Below are positions 40,942-51,869 of a stretch of 64,000 nucleotides of DNA, one piece after another (the first letter of the stretch is position 1; every line of letters starts with the position of its first letter). This DNA is from Orobanche coerulescens. Lineage: Eukaryota > Streptophyta > Magnoliopsida > Lamiales > Orobanchaceae. Under the pieces are notes generated by a model that saw nothing but the letters and a program-made list of their open reading frames with translations, had not been told where the DNA came from and did not search any database. Made by a program: the position numbers and the translations under genes. The stretch is from contig CM065818.1 in NCBI GenBank assembly GCA_033398695.1, positions 53,600,001-53,664,000 of the forward strand, given 5' to 3'.

Positions 40942-43900
40942 TGTAATATCCGAGATTTTTATTTTGATTTTTGAATTTTTCTTTTTCTTAGACCGGAAAT
41001 TTCTCGGTTTCCGAGCGTCGGTATTATTTTTCTCGACAATCGATTTTGTGTTTATGGCCATAGGTGGTGATTTGTTGTATGTTAATTTCATTTCGGATCG
41101 GTGTTGTTGTCCGCGAACGTTTCGTCGTGTTCGTTCCGTACGTTTTTAGGAATCGAGTCGTCGGGCCACGGCAATGACGGCTATGGGAACTGCAGACGGA
41201 TGCCGGGCATCACGGATCAGGCCTTAGGGTGGACGGCGAGGGCCTAGCGACGCTACGGCCGGACAGTGCTGCGCGCTAAACCGCAGGAGTAGCGCACGCC
41301 ACTGCCGGGAGGTAACGCACGCTAATCGGCCCGGCAGTCTAGGCGGTAGGGTCTGGACTTCGGCCGATCAGGTAGCGCACGCTACCTGACAATGCGCGCT
41401 AACGGCTAAGCTAGCGCACGCTATCTCGGCCAGCGCCACGCTACTGGCCGGGATGATTAGTCCAAGAGGTCTGGACGGCCGATTGCGCCGCCGCCGATGA
41501 CTTGCGCACGCTATCGGCGAGGGCCGGCCGATAGCGACGCTACCCGACAACCTAGCGCACGCTAGTCACCGCGATATATATTTGACCGAGCGACCTGCTT
41601 TCAACACATTTTTTCATTTCATTCTCTTCCTTAGCGGCGGAGGTTATGAGAGAGATAAGGCATGTTGTTGAACAACTAACCCACGAAGATCCCGAGTCAA
41701 TATCATTGTTCGATCATTCCATAACATCCTTCACTCGTCCGATTCTAGGTTAGTTTTTCCTAAAATCCATACTTTGGGTATTTTGGGGATCTTGGTAGAT
41801 TTCGTCCGCTTGAGCCTTATGAACTTAAATTGCGATGGATAATTGTAGATTAAGTTGTATTCTATCATTTTCATCATCTTTCCACGGTTTTACCATTTCG
41901 ATTAAATCGATTATATGAACTTCCGTTTGACGCCTTCAAAGTGTCCGGGAAATGCCGCATAGAGGAATTTGGTCGTTTTGTGATGTTTTTTTCCTCGTAT
42001 GATTGATTGTTTATTCGATGATAGGATATTAGGACGATTTCCCTACAAAAAATCGGTGTTGAGCCCTTCCGATCGTTGTTTTCGTTGGAGTTCCGGATTT
42101 TGCCAACCGACCGTACTTTCGGAGTATCCGCGAGAGATTACCAAGGCAAGTACCTTGATATACGAATTGTAACTGCGTGAAATCATCGTTGTCGAAGTGC
42201 ATGTATTTATACGGATATGTATATATATATATATATATGTGTGTGTATATATATATGTGTGTATATATATATAGATTTATATATATTTATTTGTTAAATA
42301 TATGTATGTATATACGTATATTGATATATATGCCTATGTCGGTGAACGACGAGTGGTGAATGCTAACACTAGTTGGCGTACTCAACTTGGGTTGATGGAT
42401 GAACTATAGTTATTCATATAATATAGTAAGGTTATATGTATATATACATATATATATCTATATATCTATATATATATATATATTCGGTTGAGTCGCAATA
42501 CAAGGATATATGTGTAGCGTTGGTTGGTTGTGCCGAAGGCTTATTGTGTTGGATCTTGATTGATAATGTACGTGTTATTGTTTATTGTGTGGTTATGGGT
42601 ATCGGATAAATTGTGTGAATTGGTGTATTGATTTGATAATTGTTGAATTGATTGATTGTGTACTTGATGTTTGTAATAATGTGAATACTTGTTGTGAGAG
42701 ACGTCGTATCAAGGGAACCTACGAGGGCGGGGTGTGTACTCGGCCCGGTGTACGCTGCAATGTGCGGCTCCATATGTTTGGTGAACACCGGTGTTACCTA
42801 ATGCGCGTGCAAGGCGTCTCTGTCGGGAGTGATCGCGGCGCGGTGACATGTTCAAGGCGGCCAACATAGTGGAGTGAACGCCGGTGCAGTGTGTAAGGGA
42901 GGCGCTGGCAGCTTATTGGTAACGGATATTCGAGTGATAGCTAAGACCCGTTATCAACAATCCTCGTATTTCAAAGTTCTTTCAACTCTTTTAAAATCTT
43001 GGTCTCGATATAGACTGTGATTCGTGTTTTTGAAAGCTTGTTTCAAATTGTTTTTAAGACGTTGGTATTGGGGTTAATTAACCAAGGATGTTTGTGAAAT
43101 CTCAGGGTTAATTAATCAAGGGTCTTGAGCAGGAATTGTCGAATGAGAGGTGTGCCTTTGAGTGTGCCGTGATGATTATTACGTGCATTGGGTCGAGGAC
43201 CCCGAATAACGTTGTAATGGTTTTCTTGTAAATTGTTTTCCACATCTTTGGGTCGAGGATCCGAGAGTTTTGAAGTATTTTCTAAAAGTATTCCCGTTTG
43301 ATTTTCAAAATCCCATGATGGCCTGAGTCAATAATAATGTTTTCAAACTTTCTTATCAAAATACTTTTCCTTTTATAAAAAGGGATTTTTCTGACTCCTT
43401 GGACTCGTTTAAAGTTCCATTGGTATTATGTTCCGTACAGAGAATATGACTATGTGATTATCTTTCACTTTGTGTATGTGATGTTATTCGGTGTGGACTA
43501 TGGGAATGTGTGTGGTTTGTGTTAAGCCTTCACGACTGTTGAGATTTGTGTTGTTATTATTCGTATATCTTGTATATTATGTACTTGCACTAGCAAAATT
43601 CCAGTTTGCTAACCCCCGAGTTTTCGGGGGGTGGGTGCCTGTTATGCGCTCAGGTTTTGGCAGCTCGGGAGCAGTCACAGGATTGGCTTGGAAGGAGATG
43701 GAGGACAATGATACTAATCACGCCAGAGTCAGAGTCTTTTCCTTTGTTTCAGTTGGTCGGTATTTCTCTGTCGTTCGAGTATTCACCCTTGTATGGGTGT
43801 AGTTTGCATTTATTAAACTGAGTTGTCATTCTTTTCGGTGTTCAAGTTTATTATTGTCATTGTAATGTGAATGTCGTTATTTTCTGAATTGGTTAATGAC

Positions 43901-44037
43901 CTTGTCGATGCCTTTGCATTTAATTTTGACCCCGGTCGGTCAACCATTGAGTAGTCTTTTGGAGCTTAGCCTGGTAGATCCTTGTGATAAGGGTCTACGG
44001 CGTGTGACATTCCCGGTCGTATTCTGGGGGTGTTACA
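40942..44037 (+). repeat. LARD1 3' LTR
   Basis: 3096 bp, same ends as the 5' LTR. Palindrome array at 41244-41565, with better preserved sites than in the 5' LTR; TATA box at 41573-41582; microsatellites at 42214-42300 and 42435-42482. Confidence 0.93.
41244..41565 (+). repeat. TAGCGCACGCTA array in LARD1 3' LTR
   Basis: About ten sites, several full length (for example TAGCGCACGCTA starting at 41382, 41412 and 41553). At matching places the 5' LTR has one- or two-base losses inside the motif, such as TAGCGCCGCTA. Confidence 0.8.
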
Positions 44038-45605
44038 ACATCCAGGATATTTCAGAATATATGTATATTTTATATGGAGATAAAATATACAACACTAAGT
44101 GAAATGAGTATTCAAACGGAATGTCTGCAGCAGAATAAATGAAAGAAACATAAATGACTGAAAGGACTGGGGCCCCCTTCTAGTATCATTTGGACTCCTC
44201 GCCGTCAACGTGCTCTCCCTGTGCCTTTGCCTTGCCATGACCTGAAAAACAATATCCCCAAACGGGGTCAGTTATACAGAACAACAATCCTCAAGAGTTG
44301 AATAAACACAATCATATATATATGTAGTATAAACCACAAGCTCGATCAAAATGAATCGATTAGATTATAACCCAATCTTGTTGAAAATATACGCAATCAA
44401 ACATGCTGTATGAATCAACTAACAGTACGGCTCAAAGGGTGGCGCCACACTACGCCCGGGATGGAAATGTGTCCGTGTACAAGCCACCAACGAGTATCGA
44501 TCGAATACACGTGTGGTCTTGTACCTAATCAGTCTCACGAAGCAATCGACTCGTGTGCACAGTCCAATGTGAGGCCAACAACCAACACACGACATAAATG
44601 TGCCCGACATGAAAATCCTACACATACCAACCGGCACGCCAGTATGACCCAGAATGGCACGATATAACAAAAGTGACATCGGAAACGAATAATGACTCAC
44701 CGAGATGAAATGATAGTGAAATGAATGATAGCTCAATGAAATGTTTGGAACCGTCGTTCCTTGTGACTGAAGTGATTAATTGACAATGACAAGTTTTGAT
44801 ACGGTTAACACAATGATGAATGAGTTATGATTATGAATGAACAACAACAAAAGGAAATGAATATCCTTTTAACTGAGTAAGAATCATCTTACACAACACC
44901 GGTGACAATTATCCTTCCACGAACAACGTCCTAATTGAGTTATCGGTCGCTCGAACAACCTTGAATTATACAATATCCAACAACCCGTTCAATATACGAA
45001 TCAAACACGAATATAACGAACTCAAAACGTCGATACGATTAAACCAAGTTCATTGGGGCATTATATCGAATACGTTGAGGCCAAACTCCGATTGTTTACA
45101 ATCAAATCTCAATATGCCATTATCAAATCCCCCAAGAAGTGTTTCAAACCAACAAACATCTTCCAAATGATCAATAATCCAAAATGAATATCCGAAAACG
45201 TGATTATAACGACAATTAATCGAAAACCCCCAATTTCAACTCGATATTCAAAGTGTTCTTGAATAATCCCTCAATAATCCCATGAATCCTTATACAAACT
45301 CATAATCATATACATATCCCTTCATATAATATGATTATAACTTTCAAAACATCATATCTCAACACAAAATCGAAATCCAAGATGTTGAAGAAATTACCTC
45401 TTGAAGATCCAACCACTTCGATCCGATGAACACGAGTTAAAACGAGTATCCAAGCTTCCCAAATGAATGAAGATGATGAAAATTACACACTCAAATGATT
45501 GATGATGGCAAAATCTCTCCCTCAACCCTTTCTCTCGGATAAAAGTTGGAGAAATGAAGAAATGAGGAAAAATGTCCCGGCCAAATCCTTATATACTACC
45601 GGAAG

Positions 45606-46252
45606 TTACGGCCGTAACTCGGCCCTCTTACGGCCGTAACATTCCAGGTCAACGGCCTTACGGCCGTAACCGGCCAACTCGTATGGCCGTAACTCGGCTT
45701 CGTCCAAAAGCCTGCCGACAGACTTACGACCGTAACCGCTCCTGAGTTACGGGCGTAACTCACCTTCGTCAAAAACATCTGCCGACATCCTTACGATCGT
45801 ACCCGCACACCTTACGGGCGTAACTCGGATGATACGGCCGTATCCGGCCAAACTTACGGGCGTAAGCCCCCTTCGCCGAAAATGACCAGGCACCTTGCTT
45901 GCAGCGTACAGCCATATCCGGCCAAGCCTTACGGCCGTACCTTCCTCGAATTACGGCCGTATGACGTAACCCTTACGGCCGTAAATCCCCCCTTGCCCGA
46001 CAACACCTAAATTTACGAAGATCACTTATGGCCGTATCCAACCCTCCTTACGGCCGTAATTCGCCTTCGGCCAAAATGCCTGGGCAGCCTGCTGGACCAC
46101 GTACGGCCGTAACCGGCCAAGCCTTACGGCCGTACCTGCTCAATTTACGGCCGTATTCCGAAACCTTACGGCCGTAAGTCCCGTTCGTCCAAAATGGCTT
46201 GAAATCAACGAACCCTTGTTACGGCCGTAACCCAAAGTCCTTATGGCCGTAA
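45606..46252 (-). repeat. Array of about 22 TTACGGCCGTAA palindromes, Tek2 3' LTR
   Basis: First site 45606-45617, last 46241-46252. Most copies are the perfect palindrome or differ at one or two bases (TTACGGGCGTAA, TTATGGCCGTAA, GTACGGCCGTAC-type ends). Irregular spacing with unique sequence between. On the minus strand the array sits directly upstream of the TATA box at about 45597-45588, which is followed by the leader. Confidence 0.88.
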
Positions 46253-46639
46253 CTCAATGCTGGCCAAGGTGAAAAATCGGATAACTCCGATTCCTCGCTA
46301 CGACTGATGAATGATCCGACATATCATACGAATGTGAAAGTGAACAAGTCTAACACAAGCCAAAGATGATACTCCCAGTACAGGGCTATCAATCACAATG
46401 AAAATGATAATACTCCCGTCTCGATCTATAAACAGAGATGAAATGACGATCGGTAACTGATATACGATTACAACATGCCAACAGTGAACACAAATGAATG
46501 ATTCATGAATGATGAGTGATTATTAATGAGTGAAAATTACTGAGTGACAATTACAGACTGATAATTACTGAATGAAAATGAATGAATTACAACCGGGTAT
46601 TACATACTCCCCCCCTTAAAAAGAGTTTCGTCCCCGAAA

Positions 46640-47061
46640 CTAAGGGTCAAACAACTCGGGATAACTCTCCCGCATACTCTCCTCAGTTTCCCAAGTGGCC
46701 TCTTCGACTCCGTGTCTAGACCACTGAATCTTGACCAAAGGTATCGTCTTGTTCCTCAACTGTTTGATTCTCCGCTCCAACACTCGTACAGGACGCTCCT
46801 CGTACGAATGATCATCCGCGATCTCGATTTCGTCGAACTGAAGTATGTGACTCGGGTCGGCAACATACTTAAATCGAGAGACGTGAAACACATTATGAAT
46901 TCGGCTCAATGCGGAGGTAAAGCCAATCGATAAGCTAACTCGCCTACTCGATCCAAAATTTCAAGCGGTCCAATGAATCTCGGACTCAACTTCCCCGTTT
47001 TAAAGCGAAAAATACCTCGACTGGGATACCTTGACCAAAACGTGGTCACCCGTCTCGAACT
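46640..47061 (-). pseudogene. Tek2 integrase C-terminus with chromodomain
   Basis: [20 protein letters not shown], then RPVRVLERRIKQLRNK, PLVKIQWSRHGVEEATWE and REESYPELF-type end at 46640. This is the chromodomain-like tail that defines chromoviruses and is thought to steer integration to heterochromatin; the ...LRNK-IPLVK-WEEATWE pattern is typical of the Tekay lineage. It is separated from the catalytic core by a frame break near 46980-47060. Confidence 0.85.
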
Positions 47062-48138
47062 CTAGTGGTCGGCGACGATTATACGCATATGATTTACATC
47101 GACTCGGTACATCAACATACGACTCTTGATCAAAGCTACCTTCTCCTGGGCGGCTATAAGCATATCGGGATCGGTGCCGATTGATTCTGACAAGTCATCC
47201 CAACACAAAGGATATCGACAACGACGACCGTACAAGGCCTCGTAAGGTGCCATCTTAATGGAAGCATGCCAACTATTATTATACGTGAACTCGATCAATG
47301 GCAGTTGGGCTTCCCAATCGTCCTTCCAATTGAGGACGCATGCCCTCAACATGTCCTCTAATGTCTGTATGGTCCTCTCTGATTGTCCGTCGGACTGAGG
47401 ATGAAAGGCGGTACTGAGATTGAGCTGAGTTCCCATAGCACGATGAACTGATTTCTAAAAATGAGACACAAATCGTCCGTCACGATCGGAAACGATACTC
47501 TTAGGAGTAACGTGCAGTCTCACTATCTCCTTGATGAACAACTGGGCCAGTCTCTCGGGACCCCACGTATCCTTGATCTCAAGGAAATGAGCTGATTTAG
47601 TTAGGCGGTCCACAATCACCCAGATCGTATTCATGCCACGACGACTCGTCGGCAAACTCGTGATGAAATCCATAGAAATGTCTTCCCACTTCCACTCTGG
47701 AATAGGGAGAGGTTTCGGCATACCCGCCGGTCGCTGATGTTCAATCTTGACTTGTTGACAGGTTAAGCATCTCGAAACAAATTCTGCGACTTCTCGCTTC
47801 ATATTACTCCACCAGTAATTTTGTTTCAAGTCCTTGTACATCTTGCTAGACCCCGGATGAACAGAATAAGGGGTAGCATGAGCTTCTCTCAAAATCGAGT
47901 TTTTCAACTCGTCATTCGCCGGTACGCACAACCGATTCTTAAATCTCAAAAGTCCATCATCGTGGACCACGAATCCAGGGGCTTTTCCTTGAGCCACATC
48001 CTCACGGATGCGCGACAATGTTGGGTCTGAACCCTGATTCTCCCTGATTTTCTCCTCCAGTGACGATGAAATCTCTAACATACAAAGCTGTCCCTGAATT
48101 CGCTAAAGCCAGACCTCGATCTCGGGTCCAAGAAATTC
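47062..48138 (-). pseudogene. Tek2 integrase, zinc-binding and catalytic domains
   Basis: Minus strand: HPGSSKMYKDLKQNYWW and CLTCQQVKIEH form the His/Cys domain; the core shows [14 protein letters not shown] (Asp), SIVSDRDGRF (Asp) and TAFHPQSDGQSERT (Glu), the complete D,D,E set. A TAG at 47455-47457 replaces the tryptophan codon found in Tek1 between the second Asp and the Glu. Tek3 has the identical stop. Confidence 0.9.
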
Positions 48139-49182
48139 CTACTGAAGCTCCTTCTGAACTGTTAAACGAGCAAGCATCTGCTCCTGGACACACTTACGGC
48201 TCAAGGCGTCGGCGACAACGTTCGCCTTGCCCGGGTGGTAAAGGATCTCGATATCATAATCTTTGATTAGTTCTAACCACCGCCTCTGTCGCATATTTAA
48301 CTCCTTCTGAGTAAATATATACTTTAAACTCTTATGATCGGTGAATATCTGACAGGTAACGCCATATAGATAATGACGCCAAATTTTCAAAGCGAACACC
48401 ATGGCTGCTAGCTCCAGGTCGTGGGTCGTATAATTAACTTCGTAAGGTCTCAATTGCCGTGAGGCATAGGCAATAACCTTTCCATTCTGCATGAGTACAC
48501 ATCCGAGACCCTGTCCGGACGCATCACTATAAACCACAAATCCCTCCGTCCCCTGCGGCAAGGAAAGTACAGGTGCTGACATTAACCGGCTCTTGAGTTC
48601 CTCAAAACTCCGTTGACACGCGTCGGACCACGTGTATTTCTTATCCTTTCGCAAAAGGTTCGTCAAGGGTTGAGCGATTTTAGAAAATCCTTCCACAAAC
48701 CGCCGATAATAACCCGCTAATCCGAGAAAACTTCGGATTTCCTTAACATTCTTCGGAGGTAACCAATCTCGGATAGCCTCCGTCTTCTGAGGGTCGACAC
48801 GAACTCCGTCTGATGAAATTACATGTCCGAGAAAAGTCACTTCGGACATCCAGAACTCACATTTGGAAAACTTTCCATAAATTTGCTCTCGTCTCAACAC
48901 GTCGAGAACGTGATGAAGGTGAACCTCGTGTTCCTCTCGGTTACGAGAGTAAATCAAGATGTCGTCGATGAAGACAACAACAAACTGATCCAAAAAGTCG
49001 ATGAAAACCCGATTCATTAACTCCATGAATACCGCAGGTGCATTAGTCAATCCAAACGGCATAACCACAAACTCATAATGACCATAGCGTGTTCGAAACA
49101 CTGTCCTCGCGATATCCGACTCTCGAATCCGTAACTGATGATAGCCAGATCTTAAGTCGATCTTGGAAAATACTGAAGCTCC
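48139..49182 (-). pseudogene. Tek2 reverse transcriptase (C-terminal) and RNase H
   Basis: RT from [15 protein letters not shown] through [11 protein letters not shown], the intact catalytic box [11 protein letters not shown], and [12 protein letters not shown]. RNase [17 protein letters not shown] (Asp), [15 protein letters not shown] (Glu), [11 protein letters not shown] (Asp), [17 protein letters not shown]. Stops flank it at 49183-49185 (TAG, CAG in relatives) and at about 48136. Confidence 0.92.
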
Positions 49183-50054
49183 CTAAAGTTGATCTAAGAT
49201 ATCATCAATACGGGGTAAAGGATACTTATTCTTGATCGTCACCCGGTTCAATTCCCGGTAATCAATACACAAGCGGAACGAACCATCCTTCTTCTTGACA
49301 AACAACACTGGTCCTCCCCACAGGGACGCAATCGGATGGATATAACCTTTCTCGAACAACTCCTCAAGTTGGTTCTTTAATTTCTGCATTTCGGTCGGGG
49401 CCATCCGGTACGGTGCTTTCGATATCGGGGACGTACCGGGCTCCAACTCAATAGTGAATTCCACATCTCTCTGTGGAGGTAAACCAGGTAACTCGTCTGG
49501 AAAAACGTCTGCATATTCCCTTACTACCGGAATATCCGACAACATTACTGATGATTCCTCGGTTTTGGTCATATAGCACCAATAACCAACACATCCCTGA
49601 CTGAGTAATCTCACTACTTTCATCAAATTAATAACCCTTCCCAAACAGCTGGGATTACCTCCCTGAAACACACATTCAACCCCATCGTCTGAAATGATAG
49701 TGATCATACGCTTACGGACACTAATGATGGCATCATGACGATCCATCCAATCAATACCCAAGATGACGTCGTCCCTCGGCAAATCTACTACGATTAGGTC
49801 CGCTGGCCATACGCGACCATGAAACTGAATCGAACAATTTGAATCTCACGATTACCGATAATTCGTCTACCATCAGGTAGGCCAATGACATAAGGCTCAC
49901 AACTAGTAGCACTACCCAGACGTAGTCTACTCAAACATGACTCGGAAATGAATGAATGCGATGCACCAGTATCAAAAAGGGTACACACAGGCTGGGATAG
50001 AATATCGAGTGTACCTGAGATCATTCGGGCCTCTGGATCATCGGTCTTCTTCAT
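49183..50054 (-). pseudogene. Tek2 protease and N-terminal reverse transcriptase
   Basis: Protease with intact LFDTGASHSFIS and, after a frame change near 49810, [14 protein letters not shown]. The linker [12 protein letters not shown] and [18 protein letters not shown] leads into RT ([32 protein letters not shown]). A stop at about 50056 (between GAGKP and IYEMKK) separates it from gag. Confidence 0.9.
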
Positions 50055-50063
50055 CTCGTAAAT

Positions 50064-51351
50064 TCAGGGCTTGCCGGCCCCCGAACCAGATGCTCCCGTC
50101 TGATAGCTCTTGGCTCCGCCTTTGTTAGCTCCTGTCGTCTTAAGCAGCCCGAGTGGCCTGATTCTGCACCTTTGAATGTCCTGGGGCCTGAGATGACGCC
50201 GGAGTGGGTTTAGAGTCCCTTCGGCAAAAACGGGCCCTATGCCCAGCAATTCCACAGTTATGGCACGTGACAGTCTGTTTCGGACATTTGGTGCTGAAAT
50301 GACCCTGTTCTTCACAGTTGAAACAGGTGACGGCCGAACTGGCCGCTCGAGACTCAGATTTCGCGGGTTTAGGCGCCATAGGAGGTCGCTCAGAAAAGGT
50401 AGAGCCCGCCCGTGGTTTCTTGAAAGTGGCCTGACTGCCGTCAGACTGATTACGGTTCTTAGACTTCTTGCCAGCAGATGAAGGTTGTTGCTTAGCAATC
50501 TCCTTAGCAGTAAGCTCGTAAGTAAGAGCTTTCTCAATGAATTCGGCCAACGTGGTGCAATTATGATTAAGCAACTGTAGCCGCATATGAGGTTTCAGCC
50601 TCTTGCTGAAATACTTGATCTTGTCCGCCTCAGAGTGAATGATAGATGAGGCGAACGGAAGAAGTTCCTGAAATTTTTCGGCGATGACAAGAACATCGTC
50701 GTCCGCTGAGTGGTCGGGAGTGAGCAATTCCGACAATATAGCCTCCCTGAGTGGGGCTGGATAATACCTCTCCATCATGAGAGTTTTGAACTGATCCCAA
50801 GTATAAGATCCTTCGGTGGGCTTCAACAACAACCACCAAGAATGTGCGCTTTTACCCAGATAGTAAGCCGCAACTGAAACTTTATGCCCCTCAGGGTAAT
50901 CCACCATAGCAAATAACTTTTCGAAATGTTCGAGCCAATGAACAATATCCTCCGGCTCAGATGAGCCTTCAAAAGTAGGTGGCCTTTGGCGAGAGATGTC
51001 GCCGATGATACTGCTCACATTCCTCTCTTGCCTCTGAGGTGGCGGCGGAGGAGCCTGTTGATTTTGAGTAGTAGAGTTATGCATCGTCTCCATTAGTTGT
51101 GCCATCTGCGTCATTTGGGCCATCATGCCCTGCATAAAAGTGAGTGGGTCAACCCGAACACCTTCTGACTGAGCCGTGTCCCTGGTACGACTCCCCGATA
51201 GTGAATGATCACGTCCAGGTGAATGAGTAGCAGCGTCGCTGCTCGATGAATTAACAATATTTATTGCATTCGCACGTGTATTCACACGAGCTCTCGGGAT
51301 TCGGCCCGCGCCACGGCCTCGTCCTCCGCGTCCTCTTCTTGCTCTCTCCAT
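50064..51351 (-). pseudogene. Tek2 gag
   Basis: ATG at 51351. Arg/Gly-rich N-terminus, Met-rich coil, gag domain (VHWLEHFEKLFAMVD ... AHSWWLLLKPTEG), then two intact zinc knuckles, CFNCEEQGHFSTKC and CHNCGIAGHRARFC. The main frame runs 403 codons to 50140, where a frameshift moves the linker (KTTGANKGGAKSYQTG) to another frame. It is the least damaged gag of the three chromoviruses here. Confidence 0.92.
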
Positions 51352-51852
51352 ACTGAAGTAGGAAAGTCACATGATGATTATATTCCCCGCATGAATATCA
51401 CGTTATGATTATGACATGAGATGATGAAAATGAGCATACACGCTCTAACACAGTGATCACATGAATGATTAGCTAAGGTGACATGATTATCTGATGAAAT
51501 TATTGAAATGATTATTTGATGAAATTATTGAAATGATTATCTTGAACAAGCTAACAAGATTAATTATATGACCTTCCAGATCAACAACTGAGTAATGAAA
51601 TGAATTGAGTGATTAATGAGTTAAAATGACCGTCCTGGTCAAAATGAAAATGATATTTGAGGATTGTTAACTGATGAATTATGAATGAATGATTATTGCC
51701 AGAAATTATACCATGGCGTTAGAAATCTTACAGTTCTTGGTCTGATTGGCTCGGCATTTGCACAGGTCACACGCGACGCGAAAGTCCAATGATACTAGTC
51801 CGATGACGATGATTTCAAATGAGACATGACTCGGAAGGTAGTATTCAAACCA

Positions 51853-51865
51853 CGCTCCGATACCA
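51853..51865 (-). promoter_or_regulatory. Tek2 primer binding site
   Basis: The minus strand reads TGGTATCGGAGCG, one base different from the initiator tRNA-Met match, next to the end of the 5' LTR. Confidence 0.85.
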
Positions 51866-51869
51866 ACTC

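Larger units (their letters stand above)
35846..44037 (+). mobile_element. LARD1: large-LTR element with only a zinc-knuckle gag fragment
   Basis: 8.19 kb, LTRs of 3097 and 3096 bp, an internal region of only 2.0 kb, perfect 5-bp target duplication. Primer binding site for initiator tRNA-Met at 38947-38958 and polypurine tract at 40927-40941. The only coding sequence is a gag C-terminus with two CCHC knuckles; protease, RT and integrase are absent. This fits a LARD-type non-autonomous gypsy derivative. The LTR end GGGGGTGTTACA resembles the chromovirus LTRs, but most of the LTR is unrelated to them. Confidence 0.93.
35691..46604 (-). repeat. Tek2 3' LTR, interrupted by LARD1
   Basis: Two pieces: 35691-35845 and 44038-46604. 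Joined across LARD1 they match the 5' LTR (51870-54582). Starts TGTAATACCCGG on the minus strand at 46604 and ends GGGGTGTTACA at 35691. It holds a TTACGGCCGTAA array (45606-46252) and a TATA box at about 45588-45597. Confidence 0.92.
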
